A DNA stretch of 64,000 bases from Ch67 sp041395845 (GTDB lineage: Bacteria; Pseudomonadota; Gammaproteobacteria; Pseudomonadales; Ketobacteraceae). The DNA lies in assembly GCA_041395845.1 (NCBI GenBank), contig JAWKZS010000005.1:124001-188000 (forward strand), given 5' to 3'. The notes under the pieces are model-generated. The model did not search any database and had not been told where the DNA came from. It saw nothing but the letters and a program-made list of their open reading frames with translations. Made by a program: the position numbers and the translations under genes. This document shows positions 43,871 to 52,111 of the stretch, piece after piece; position 1 is the first letter of the stretch, and each line of letters opens with the position of its first letter.

Positions 43871-44416
43871 TTATTCCACGCCAGATTCCATGCCGTCGCC
43901 GCGATAGCTTTTCACCACGGTGGCGGTGCGCACTTCACCGTTGGGGCCGGTGGCGGTGATCTGCTTGGTCAGGGTCTGGTTATCGCGATCGACCTGAACA
44001 TCCACGTCCTTGCTCAGCGAAACACCGTTGCTGTTGCTACGCTCCACGCTGCGCTGAAAACCGTCTTCGGTGCGCTGCGTGATCCGCTGGGACGATACGG
44101 TTTCACCGCTGGCACGGACCTGCTCCATGGTGCGGGTGCGGGTCTGGGTGGCGGCGTCGTAGCCGGCGTCCACCGTACGCGATGCGGTATCACCGGCGCG
44201 ATTGGTGAAGGTGGATTCGCGGCGGATGCCCGCTTCGGTGCGCACCTGCTGGGTGTGACGGCTCATGGTCTGGCCGTTACCGGTGGTGCGGGTGACATCG
44301 GTGACGAAGTTGCCGCGGAACTGGTGGTTGCTGCCATGGGCTTTTTCCGCCAGGGCAACCGGGCTGGCAACCGCAGCAGACAGGGCGATAGCAAGGGCAA
44401 GTGAACGCATTTTCAT
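43871..44416 (-). CDS. Secreted Thr/Ser/Arg/Gln-rich hypothetical protein
   Basis: The 181-residue precursor has a signal peptide (LALAIALSAAVASPVALA). The mature chain is a long run of short beta-like segments, each alternating charged/polar and Thr/Ser with Gly turns (for example NFVTDVTRTTGNGQTMSR, TFTNRAGDTASRTV, SVERSNSNGVSLSKD). It has no Cys and hardly any aromatic residues. I do not know a family. It is immediately upstream of the ECF sigma gene on the same strand (33 bp), so it may be the first gene of the operon. The repetitive strands suggest a fibrous or surface-associated beta structure. Confidence 0.72.
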   Translation of the reverse strand: MKMRSLALAIALSAAVASPVALAEKAHGSNHQFRGNFVTDVTRTTGNGQTMSRHTQQVRTEAGIRRESTFTNRAGDTASRTVDAGYDAATQTRTRTMEQVRASGETVSSQRITQRTEDGFQRSVERSNSNGVSLSKDVDVQVDRDNQTLTKQITATGPNGEVRTATVVKSYRGDGMESGVE

Positions 44417-44613
44417 GATGGATACTCCGTTTTGTTGTGAAGTGACAGGTCCGTTTTGCCTGTCGTTACGGGTATTAACGGGGCAGGGCCGAATCGGTTT
44501 ACACGCCGGCGAAGATTTTTTTCGACACCCGGACTGTACGGTCGGGCCATTCCCATCCCGCCAGCAAACCGCTAGCCTTGGTTGTCTCTTTTGCCCCAGT
44601 CCGGAGTACCGCC

Positions 44614-45414
44614 ATGAACGACCGCGTCCGCATCCACGTTGACGGCCCCATCGCCTATGTCACCCTGACCCGCCCCGACAAGCACAACGGCATGGATCTG
44701 GACATGCTCAAGGGCGTCATCCGGGCCCAGAAACAGGTACGCAAGCTGAAGGGCATCCGGGCGGTGATCCTGCAGGGCGAAGGGCCGTCGTTCTGCGCCG
44801 GACTGGATTTCAAATCGGTGCTGGGCGAACCGGTGAAAGCGGCACTGGCCTATCTGCAGCTGTGGTGGCCGATCCGCAATGATTTTCAGACCTGGAGTAT
44901 CGGCTGGCGCAAACTACCGGTGCCAGTGATTGCGCTGATGCACGGCAACTGTTTCGGCGCCGGCCTGCAGCTGGCCCTGGGCGCCGATATCCGCATCTGC
45001 ACGCCGGATGCAAAACTGTCGATGATGGAAGCGAAATGGGGACTGGTGCCGGATATGGGCGGTATCGCGCTGATGCGGGAACTGATGCCGCTGGACGCCG
45101 CCAAGGAAATCACCATGACCGGCCGCATCATGAGCGGTTCGGAAGCCAAGGCCATCGGCCTGGTGACCCACGTGAGCAAGGAACCCCTGGCCCACGCCCT
45201 GGCCATCATCGAGGAAATGAGCACCCGCTCGCCGGACGCCGTTGGCGGTGGCAAATTCCTGCTGCAGCAGGCCTGGCGTGCATCCGACTGGATGGCGCTG
45301 CGCGCCGAGCGCCTGTGGCAGCGTCGCATGATGGGCAACACCAACCAGCGCATTTCCGTGCAGCGCAATCAGCAGAAGAAGGAAATCCCGTTCAAGGAGC
45401 GGTCGTTGTCGTAA
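44614..45414 (+). CDS. Enoyl-CoA hydratase/isomerase-family (crotonase) protein
   Basis: Starting at the ATG at 44614 (GGAG 7 nt before) gives 266 residues. The crotonase oxyanion residues are present: AGLDFKSVL (first loop) and GNCFGAGLQLALGADIRI (second). The acidic residue in the Glu164-type position lies in the MSMMEAKWGLVPDMGG segment. The enzyme may hydrate or isomerise enoyl-CoA in beta-oxidation, matching a hydrocarbon-using host. It lies just before the aldehyde dehydrogenase gene but has no shared operon evidence beyond the 159-bp gap. Isomerase rather than hydratase activity cannot be excluded. Confidence 0.85.
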   Translation: MNDRVRIHVDGPIAYVTLTRPDKHNGMDLDMLKGVIRAQKQVRKLKGIRAVILQGEGPSFCAGLDFKSVLGEPVKAALAYLQLWWPIRNDFQTWSIGWRKLPVPVIALMHGNCFGAGLQLALGADIRICTPDAKLSMMEAKWGLVPDMGGIALMRELMPLDAAKEITMTGRIMSGSEAKAIGLVTHVSKEPLAHALAIIEEMSTRSPDAVGGGKFLLQQAWRASDWMALRAERLWQRRMMGNTNQRISVQRNQQKKEIPFKERSLS

Positions 45415-45573
45415 CGGCCGTCTTTCCGGCGGTTTTCCAGCCACAATCCGCCGGGGGTAAGGTACTGATCCGACAGGGGTGACCATTTCTGCCAGTCATT
45501 TTGAGCAGCCCTGCTATTGCGATGACGCACCAGTCATGGTTGGATCGCACCACATACCAAAAGGAGCGGAACC

Positions 45574-46974
45574 ATGAACGCAGCCACCCAACCCCAAGCC
45601 CGCGCAGACTGGGCCACTCAAGCCGTCGCCCGCCAGCGGGCCTTCTTTGAATCCGGCGCCACCCGCAGTTACGAATTCCGCCTGCAGCAGCTCAAGCAGC
45701 TGAAGGCCGCCATGCTCAAGTACGCCGACGAGGTGGAAGCCGCCCTGAAGCAGGACATCGGCCGCCCTGCGCTGGAAGCCTATGTGGAAATGAGCACGGC
45801 GATGGAAGAGCTCAACCACACCCTCAAGCACCTGAAAAAGTGGATGCAGGCGAAGAAAGTCGGCACTCCGCTGCTGGCCCAGCCCGGCCGCAGCCGCATC
45901 GAATACACCCCGCTGGGCGTGGTGTTCATCATGGGCCCCTACAACTATCCCTACGTGCTGTGCATCCAGCCCCTGATCGGTGCCCTGGCCGCCGGCAACA
46001 CGGTGATCATGAAGCCGTCGTCGCTGACCCCGGCTACGTCTGCCGTGATGGAAAAGATGGCGAAGGAATTCTTCACCCCGGACGTGTTCCAGATCTTCCA
46101 GGGCAGCACCGATGTCACTGACGCCCTGCTGGAAGAGCAGTTCGATCACATCTTCTTCACCGGCAGCCCGCGGGTCGGCAAGATCGTGATGGCCAAGGCG
46201 GCCAAATATCTGACACCGGTCACGCTGGAACTGGGCGGCAAGAGCCCCACCATCGTGCACAGTGATGCCAAACTGGAAATCGCCGCCAAGCGTCTGCTGG
46301 CAGGCAAGCTGATGAACGCGGGCCAGACCTGTATCGCCCCGGATCACCTGTTCGTGCACGCCTCGGTGAAGGACGAATTCCAGCGCATCCTGGTGAAGAC
46401 CCTGAAGGATTTCTACGGTGACAATCCGCAGAAGAGCCCGGACTTCGGCCGCATCATCAACGGCAAGCATTTCGAGCGGGTGAAAGCCCTGATCGATCCT
46501 GCCAAGGTACTGGCCGGCGGCCAGACCGACGCTGCCGACCGCTATATCGCGCCCACTCTGCTCAAGGACGTGACCCTGGATGACGCGGTGATGCAGGAAG
46601 AAATCTTCGGCCCGCTGCTGCCGATCATCAGCTACAACTCCCTCAGCGAGGTGTACAAGCACGTGAAGCGGCTGCCGAGCCATCCGCTGGCGCTGTACGT
46701 GTTCACTGAAAGCCGGGACGTGGAACGTGACGTGCTGGACAACATCCAGTTTGGTGGTGGCTGCGTCAATAACACGCTGATGCACATTGCCAATGCCAAC
46801 CTGCCCTTTGGTGGCGTGGGCGAAAGCGGCCTGGGTGCCTATCACGGTCACCGCTCGTTCCTCACCTTCTCGCACCAGCGCAGCGTACTGAAGTCGTCCA
46901 CCTTCATGGATCTGCCGATGCGTTATGCGCCTTACAAGGACAAGGTCAAGCTGTTCAAGGCCATGTTCAAGTAA
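45574..46974 (+). CDS. Class-3 (fatty-)aldehyde dehydrogenase
   Basis: The 466-residue enzyme oxidises aldehydes with NAD(P)+. It has the catalytic Cys in NAGQTCIAPDH, the general base Glu in TLELGGKSPT, the FFTGSPRVGK loop and the C-terminal PFGGVGESGLGAYHG. Its length and the long C-terminal helix LPMRYAPYKDKVKLFKAMFK fit the class-3/ALDH3 group, which includes membrane-associated fatty-aldehyde dehydrogenases. The last basic hydrophobic helix could attach it to the membrane where AlkB works. The RBS AAGGAG precedes ATG. It could process fatty aldehydes made from AlkB-derived alcohols, but no alcohol dehydrogenase is adjacent. Confidence 0.92.
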   Translation: MNAATQPQARADWATQAVARQRAFFESGATRSYEFRLQQLKQLKAAMLKYADEVEAALKQDIGRPALEAYVEMSTAMEELNHTLKHLKKWMQAKKVGTPLLAQPGRSRIEYTPLGVVFIMGPYNYPYVLCIQPLIGALAAGNTVIMKPSSLTPATSAVMEKMAKEFFTPDVFQIFQGSTDVTDALLEEQFDHIFFTGSPRVGKIVMAKAAKYLTPVTLELGGKSPTIVHSDAKLEIAAKRLLAGKLMNAGQTCIAPDHLFVHASVKDEFQRILVKTLKDFYGDNPQKSPDFGRIINGKHFERVKALIDPAKVLAGGQTDAADRYIAPTLLKDVTLDDAVMQEEIFGPLLPIISYNSLSEVYKHVKRLPSHPLALYVFTESRDVERDVLDNIQFGGGCVNNTLMHIANANLPFGGVGESGLGAYHGHRSFLTFSHQRSVLKSSTFMDLPMRYAPYKDKVKLFKAMFK

Positions 46975-47086
46975 GCCTGCCGGACCCGCTGCACCTGCGG
47001 CGGGCCCATCCTCACCCCGCGCCATTCGTCAATTTCCGCACGGTTTTCCTTTCAGTCCCGCTACAGCATCTAAACTGAATTCCGTA

Positions 47087-47106
47087 GGCCCCTGTTGTTC
47101 GGGGCC
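47087..47106 (+). repeat. GGCCCC/GGGGCC hairpin in the leader of the GGDEF gene
   Basis: GGCCCC (47087-47092) pairs with GGGGCC (47101-47106) around an 8-nt loop, ending 15 bp before the ATG of the GGDEF gene and just before the RBS CTGGAG. It may influence translation start. It does not resemble the c-di-GMP riboswitch classes. Confidence 0.35.
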
Positions 47107-47121
47107 ATCTGGAGTTCCGTG

Positions 47122-48261
47122 ATGACCCAATCCCCCCGTCGCTGGTCCAATCCGCTGGACTGGCGTCCTATTGACCGCCATATCCTGCTGGGCAGCCTGC
47201 TGATGCTGGTTCCGCTGGTGTTTGGTGGCTGGCTGGTAGCGGTGCTGTCGCAAGCACCGGAATACCTGCGCCGCAGCGTGGCCATGGCCCTGCTGACGCT
47301 GTTTGCGGTGCATGCCATTTTGCTGGGCAGCCTGGTCCTGGCTGCACTGCGCCGGCGCCAGACCCAGGCAGAGTTTCCGCTGCTGGAAACCTTCATCATC
47401 GTATCCTTTCTGGTTTCGGTCATCGTCGGCAGCTGGGCCGCGGGAACCCTGTTCACCCAGGGCCTGCTGGTGCTGTTTCTGGGGGTCAACATTGCATCGG
47501 CCCTGGCGAATATGCGCAAGATCTATCTGGCCTACGTCAGCGTGTGCGTGGTGATGGTGGTGCTGGCAATCCTCGCCTTCAGCCGGGTTCTGCCCCACGC
47601 GCCCCTGTTTACCCGGCCCCCTTTCAACGCCGACGGCACCCTCACCACCGCCTGGCTGACCTTCGAAATCATGGTGGCCGGTGTGCTGCTGGCCATCACC
47701 CGCATCACCATCGCCGTGATCAGCCGCTGGGTGGAGCGGGAAAACCTGTACCGGGAAATGTCCAGCATCGACGGCCTGACCCGGCTCAGCAACCGCCGCT
47801 CGTTCATCGAGCGTGGCCTTACCGAGATCCAGCGCGCCCAGCGTACCACCCTGCGCAGCGTCGCCTGCGTGATGGTGGATCTGGATCACTTCAAGGCCAT
47901 CAACGATACGTGGGGCCACCATGCCGGGGATGAGGTGCTGGTGGCCGCCTCGAACATCCTGATGGAACACACCCGCCAGTACGACGAGGTGGGCCGCTAC
48001 GGCGGCGAGGAATTCGCGATCCTGATGCCGGGGCTGAACCTGGAAGAAGCCGCTGCCGCCGCCGAGCGGATTCGCGCCCAGATTGCCGCCACCCCGGTGG
48101 AGGCCGACGGCCACCGCATCCACATCACCGCCAGCCTGGGGGTAGCGTGCTTTCCCGCCCCTGCGATCGACGATCTGAATGACCTGCTGAAGGCCGCCGA
48201 CAAGGCGCTCTACCAGGCCAAGGAAGGGGGCCGCAACCGGGTAGTGAGCGCGGCTGCCTGA
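47122..48261 (+). CDS. Membrane diguanylate cyclase (GGEEF)
   Basis: The ATG at 47122 is preferred to the ATG at 47095 because CTGGAG lies upstream of it; the product has 379 residues. Six hydrophobic helices (about 20-210) form a membrane sensor of the MASE type. A GGDEF domain (about 215-378) follows, with DLTRLSNRRSF, VMVDLDHFKAINDTWGHHAGD, and the active site GGEEF. RQYD lies five residues before it, the RxxD feedback inhibition site. It should make c-di-GMP in response to a membrane signal. It lies directly before alkB but on a separate promoter, so no functional link to alkane use is shown. Confidence 0.92.
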   Translation: MTQSPRRWSNPLDWRPIDRHILLGSLLMLVPLVFGGWLVAVLSQAPEYLRRSVAMALLTLFAVHAILLGSLVLAALRRRQTQAEFPLLETFIIVSFLVSVIVGSWAAGTLFTQGLLVLFLGVNIASALANMRKIYLAYVSVCVVMVVLAILAFSRVLPHAPLFTRPPFNADGTLTTAWLTFEIMVAGVLLAITRITIAVISRWVERENLYREMSSIDGLTRLSNRRSFIERGLTEIQRAQRTTLRSVACVMVDLDHFKAINDTWGHHAGDEVLVAASNILMEHTRQYDEVGRYGGEEFAILMPGLNLEEAAAAAERIRAQIAATPVEADGHRIHITASLGVACFPAPAIDDLNDLLKAADKALYQAKEGGRNRVVSAAA

Positions 48262-48318
48262 AAGGAAGATCCAACGCCATGGAGGGAAACACCGTCCAAA
48301 TCTGGCCTAATCAGCCTT

Positions 48319-48331
48319 ATTGTCGGACAAT
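48319..48331. promoter_or_regulatory. Inverted repeat overlapping the alkB -35 element, candidate operator
   Basis: ATTGTC-G-GACAAT is a perfect 6-bp inverted repeat with one central base. It lies exactly over the -35 of the best sigma-70 promoter of alkB, where a bound repressor would block polymerase. No regulator gene lies beside alkB, so the binder is unknown. Confidence 0.55.
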
Positions 48332-48348
48332 CCAACAATTGCTACACT
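48320..48348 (+). promoter_or_regulatory. Sigma-70 promoter of alkB
   Basis: TTGTCG (48320-48325), 17 bp, TACACT (48343-48348), giving a leader of about 28 nt before the ATG at 48383. This also shows that a TTG start at 48320 is wrong, because it would lie in the -35. Confidence 0.6.
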
Positions 48349-48382
48349 GGGGTCGTTTGATCGTACCGAGGGCATTCCCATC

Positions 48383-49627
48383 ATGAACATGAAAACTCCC
48401 GACGACCTGCTGCAGCAGACCGCACAACAAGCGCAGGGCAAATCCAGGTGGAAGGACCCCAAGCGTTACAAGTGGCTGCTGAGCCCCGCCCTGCCGGTGA
48501 TCGGCACGGCCGCCCTCACCGCCTATGCCCTGACCCCGAAGAAGCTGCGGGCGCCGCTGGCCTGGTTCGGCCCGGCCCTGGTGCACGGGGTGATTCCGGC
48601 GCTGGACCGCTGGATCGGCGAGGACGAGTCCAATCCGCCGGATGAAGCCATCAAGGAGCTGGAAAACGACAAGTACTACAACCTGATCACCAAGGCGTTC
48701 ATTCCGTCCCAGTATGCGATGACGATCCTGGGCACCTGGCTGGCCACCCGCAAGAGCACCCCCTGGGCCGACCGCATCGGCATCACCCTGTCAGTGGGCG
48801 CCCTCAACGGCATTGCGATCAATACCGGCCACGAGCTGGGCCACAAGCACGAACGCCACAACCGCCTCGGTGCCATGCTGGCACTGGCGCCCACGTTCTA
48901 TACCCACTTTGCGGTGGAACATAACTTTGGCCATCACAAGCGGGTGTCCACGCCGGAAGATCCGGCCTCGTCACGGCTGGGGGAAAGCTTCTGGAAATTC
49001 CTGCCCCGCACCGTTGTGGGCGGCATCAAGTCCGCCATCGAGATCGAAACCCAGCGCCTGCAGCGCCGCGGCAAGGGCTTCTGGTGCCTCGAGAACGAAC
49101 TGCTGCAGGGCTGGGCCATCACCGCCGGCTTTGTCGGCCTGAACGTGCTGATCAGCGGCCCCCGTGCGATTCCGTTCCTGGTGGCCCAGGGTGCCTATGG
49201 CGCCAGCCTGCTGGAAGTGGTGAATTACATCGAACACTACGGCCTGCTGCGGCAGAAGGATGAAAACGGCAAATACGAACGCACCTCGCCGGAACACAGC
49301 TGGAACAGCAATTACGTGGTGACCAATCTGGTGCTGTACCAGTTGCAGCGTCATTCGGATCACCACGCCCACCCGACCCGCAGCTTCCAGGCGTTACGAC
49401 ATTTCCCCGAGGCACCGCAGCTGCCGGGCGGTTATGCCTCGATGCTGCTGCCGGCGTATTTTCCCAACTGGTGGTTTGCGATGATGGATCAGCGGGTGCT
49501 GGACCACTACAAGGGTGACATCACCAAGGCCAATATCGATCCGGCGCGGCGTGCGGAATACCTGGCGAAATACGGCCAGCCGGATGCTGTCAACGAAGCA
49601 ACGCCCGCGGATCAGGGCGCGGCCTGA
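48383..49627 (+). CDS. alkB: Alkane 1-monooxygenase (AlkB)
   Basis: The 414-residue diiron membrane enzyme hydroxylates the end of medium-chain n-alkanes. The start at 48383 (MNMKTPDDLL) is preferred to an upstream TTG. The His boxes that hold the two irons are intact: NTGHELGHKHERHN, EHNFGHHKRVSTPEDP and LQRHSDHHAHPTRSFQ, plus NYIEHYGLLR between the second and third. Membrane helices alternate with these boxes in the cytosolic part. AlkB takes electrons from a rubredoxin and its reductase; neither gene is within view. A strong promoter with an overlapping palindrome lies upstream. The gene stands alone and converges on the rhodanese gene. Confidence 0.96.
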   Translation: MNMKTPDDLLQQTAQQAQGKSRWKDPKRYKWLLSPALPVIGTAALTAYALTPKKLRAPLAWFGPALVHGVIPALDRWIGEDESNPPDEAIKELENDKYYNLITKAFIPSQYAMTILGTWLATRKSTPWADRIGITLSVGALNGIAINTGHELGHKHERHNRLGAMLALAPTFYTHFAVEHNFGHHKRVSTPEDPASSRLGESFWKFLPRTVVGGIKSAIEIETQRLQRRGKGFWCLENELLQGWAITAGFVGLNVLISGPRAIPFLVAQGAYGASLLEVVNYIEHYGLLRQKDENGKYERTSPEHSWNSNYVVTNLVLYQLQRHSDHHAHPTRSFQALRHFPEAPQLPGGYASMLLPAYFPNWWFAMMDQRVLDHYKGDITKANIDPARRAEYLAKYGQPDAVNEATPADQGAA

Positions 49628-49639
49628 CCGGCCGGAACG

Positions 49640-50002
49640 TCAGTCCTGCTCGCAGGGCATGCGCAGCTGCCACCACTGCCGCATGCCCTGCTGCAACTGA
49701 TACACCTGCGCAAATCCCATCGCCTGCAACTGCCGCACCGCCGGAATGCTGCGATGGGCCGACAGACAGATCGCCACCACCGGCGCATCCCGCCGCAACT
49801 GCAACGCATCAATATTCGCCTGGGAAAACTGCGTGATCGGCAGATTCAGCGCACCGGGAATCCGCGAACGCCGCCACTCTTCTTCCGTCCGTACATCGAT
49901 GATCTGCACCGCCGACTGGGTCAGCCATGTCTGCAGTTTTTGCGGCGCGATTTCCGGCACCTTGCCGAACGGTAGCCACTTCAACCAGCCTGATAACGCC
50001 AT
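49640..50002 (-). CDS. Rhodanese-like sulfurtransferase domain protein
   Basis: This 120-residue single-domain protein has the CDC25/rhodanese loop with an active Cys in VVAICLSAHRSIPAV, the N-terminal IIDVRTEEEWRRSRIPGALNLP, and the closing QQGMRQWW. It starts with an amphipathic segment (GWLKWLPFGKV) that is not a clear signal peptide, so it may act in the cytosol or at the membrane. The gene lies 11 bp downstream of the AhpD-like gene, in the operon with the GMC oxidoreductase. Sulfane-sulfur transfer or thiol repair for the redox pair is a possible role. Confidence 0.85.
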   Translation of the reverse strand: MALSGWLKWLPFGKVPEIAPQKLQTWLTQSAVQIIDVRTEEEWRRSRIPGALNLPITQFSQANIDALQLRRDAPVVAICLSAHRSIPAVRQLQAMGFAQVYQLQQGMRQWWQLRMPCEQD

Positions 50003-50013
50003 GCCACGCTTCC

Positions 50014-50601
50014 TTACAGTGAGGTCAGTTCAACCCGGCGATCGCTCCGGGCCTTGAACAGGATCAGCAGCAACACCGGCGCGGTAATCAGCGCACACAA
50101 CACTTCGAACAGCGCCGAACTGCCTTCCACGTTTGCACCTTTGAAGCGGGCGAGCAACGCATCGAAGGTGTTGCCCGACAGGTTGCCGACATAGATGGCG
50201 TGAATGAAGGCGTGGATTTCCCGTATCTGGGCCGGGGAAAAATGCTGCTGCAAGGCAGTCAGGGCTGATGCGTCGATGCGACCATCGGTGTCAGCGTAAT
50301 GCTGGGCATACAGGATCGCTGCAGCATCGGCACGGGAACCCGCCTGCAGCTTGCTGTGCTGCAGGATCGCGTTGACCTCGTCCATGTCGATACCGTTGCT
50401 CAGGGCCAGATGGGTGTGTACCCAGGCACAGTAGCGACAATCGTTGACGGACGTCACCGCCAGCATCACTTTTTCCCGCAGGGCGGGTGAGGTGGCCGGG
50501 CGGATCAGACCGCGCAGCAGCAACGGCGAATACAGGGTGACCAGACCCAGACGCCGGAGCAGTTCCAGCGGTGTGAATACACGTTTTTTGAAAGTCGTCA
50601 T
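50014..50601 (-). CDS. AhpD-like carboxymuconolactone-decarboxylase-family protein with a C-terminal membrane helix
   Basis: The 195-residue protein contains the AhpD/CMD core with the redox motif CRYCAWVH (Cys55, Cys58, His62) that in AhpD acts as a peroxidase and thiol reductase. It lacks the second CMD signature but has a strongly hydrophobic C-terminal helix (about 163-181, LFEVLCALITAPVLLLILF), so it is probably membrane-bound. Its start overlaps the stop of the GMC oxidoreductase gene by 4 bp (ATGA), which points to coupled translation. A paralogue with the same motifs and membrane end lies at 58087-58722, beside a second GMC gene. It may remove peroxide produced by the oxidoreductase; that role is inferred. 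Confidence 0.87.
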   Translation of the reverse strand: MTTFKKRVFTPLELLRRLGLVTLYSPLLLRGLIRPATSPALREKVMLAVTSVNDCRYCAWVHTHLALSNGIDMDEVNAILQHSKLQAGSRADAAAILYAQHYADTDGRIDASALTALQQHFSPAQIREIHAFIHAIYVGNLSGNTFDALLARFKGANVEGSSALFEVLCALITAPVLLLILFKARSDRRVELTSL

Positions 50602-52109
50602 AAAGATGTCTCCTGAACAGTTTGCTGGGTCACGGTGTGGCGGCGGGAATTCACCGGCGCCGCCTGCAGGCCATCACAGACATGGGCCGACCAGGCGGCA
50701 ATGGTCATCGACGGCGGCGAACCCGGTGCGGCAGGCAGGGCGCTGGCGTCCACTACGAACAGGCCCGGATGGTCGTGTACTTCACCGTGCAGATTGACCA
50801 CTGAATCGCAGATGTCCTTGCCACAACGGGCACCCCCAAGTGGATGCACCGTCATCAGATGTTCCCTGCTGTAGCGCACCGGTCTGCCACTGCGCTGGGC
50901 AATCGCGTCAAACGCGGCGGTGATGCGCTGCAGGATCGGTTGCTGGTAACGGATGTAATGCACCCGCAGGCGTCCTTTGTGCCAGCTCAGATGACCGTTG
51001 GCAGTATCGGCGCCCATGCTGATCACGAACGACAGCTTGCGTAAGCGGCGTTTCATCCAGCCCGGCAGCGGGATCTGATCCAGCCCGTTGAGACCGTAAC
51101 TGGTGAGGTTGGGACAGTCGGGATAATCCCGCAGTGCAAAGCGGCCATGACAGGGCGTGCCCAAGGTCATGTCCGTTTTGCCCATATCGCGCAACCACAG
51201 CGCAGGAAAATCACCGTTGCCACCAAAGCCCATGCCCAGCGCCGGCATGCCGGACAATCCGCCGACATCGCGGCTGCGATACAACAGCTTCACGGTATTC
51301 AGCGTGCCCGCCGCCAGCAGCACCTTGCCGGCGGTAAAAAAGCGATGCCGATTATTGCCATGATCGAACACATCGAGCCGGTAATCGTTGTGCTGCGCGC
51401 GGTGATGCACAGCCAGACATTCGTGTTCGGCCAGCACCCTGAGCCCCTGCGCCATGGCCGGTGCAATCAGCGCCACGTCCAGGGTGGTTTTTGCGCCGGT
51501 ATGACTGCCAAAAAAGCTGCTGTTCTGATATGGATTCAGCAGCGGATCGCGCCTGATGCCCATGGCCGGCTGCGGCACACTGGCATCGGCGACAAAATGC
51601 GGCGAATCACGGAACTGGTCCCCGGTGAAATTGGGAATGCGTTCGTCCGCCGTCGGCGCCTGTGCGCCCATCATCTGCAGCATCCAGTCGTAATGCTGTT
51701 CCATCCTGGCAGCGGCGGTTTTGCCCAGTATTTTCTGCCAGTAATTGTCGACCTCGGGTCGCGTATTCATGGCGCTGTAGGCATGACTGCCACCACCCAC
51801 ACCGGACGTACAAATCAGCGCCATGTCACGCGCATAATGAATATCGTACAAACCATGACGATTGATGGTGAAGCCGCGTCGCGGCAACAGCGGGGCATTT
51901 AGCGTGCGAACGACATGCGTAAAAAAGTGGCGCCCGGCCGGTAGCGGTTTACCGGAACGGATACCTTGCCCGCGCACCGGTTGGGTATCACGCCAGGGGC
52001 CACGCTCCAGCAGCAACACCCGGGCACCGGTCTGCACCAGTTTGTGCGCCGCAACCGCACCGCCAAAACCACTGCCGACGATGATGAAATCGTAATGCTC
52101 AACGCTCAT
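50598..52109 (-). CDS. GMC-family FAD oxidoreductase (cholesterol-oxidase-like), module A
   Basis: The ATG at 52109 (MSVEHYDFIIVGSG) is the real start; the TTG six bases upstream is not needed. The 503-residue protein has the FAD Rossmann motif VGSGFGGAVAA, the long insertion CTSGVGGGSHAYS typical of cholesterol-oxidase/GMC relatives, HPLGGARCG with the conserved catalytic His near residue 445, and the C-terminal DASALPAAPGSPPSMTI. In most GMC enzymes this last motif has Asn or His at the position here occupied by Pro (SPPSMT). No signal peptide is present, so it is cytosolic. The substrate is unknown; sterol or alcohol oxidation is an analogy. Confidence 0.85.
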   Translation of the reverse strand: MSVEHYDFIIVGSGFGGAVAAHKLVQTGARVLLLERGPWRDTQPVRGQGIRSGKPLPAGRHFFTHVVRTLNAPLLPRRGFTINRHGLYDIHYARDMALICTSGVGGGSHAYSAMNTRPEVDNYWQKILGKTAAARMEQHYDWMLQMMGAQAPTADERIPNFTGDQFRDSPHFVADASVPQPAMGIRRDPLLNPYQNSSFFGSHTGAKTTLDVALIAPAMAQGLRVLAEHECLAVHHRAQHNDYRLDVFDHGNNRHRFFTAGKVLLAAGTLNTVKLLYRSRDVGGLSGMPALGMGFGGNGDFPALWLRDMGKTDMTLGTPCHGRFALRDYPDCPNLTSYGLNGLDQIPLPGWMKRRLRKLSFVISMGADTANGHLSWHKGRLRVHYIRYQQPILQRITAAFDAIAQRSGRPVRYSREHLMTVHPLGGARCGKDICDSVVNLHGEVHDHPGLFVVDASALPAAPGSPPSMTIAAWSAHVCDGLQAAPVNSRRHTVTQQTVQETSL

Positions 52110-52111
52110 GA

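Noticed and set aside
45514..47025. 503-residue open frame on the minus strand
   Set aside because: Antisense shadow of the aldehyde dehydrogenase gene.
48320..48382. TTG start for AlkB 21 codons upstream
   Set aside because: It would begin inside the promoter's -35 element, and the shorter start fits the family.
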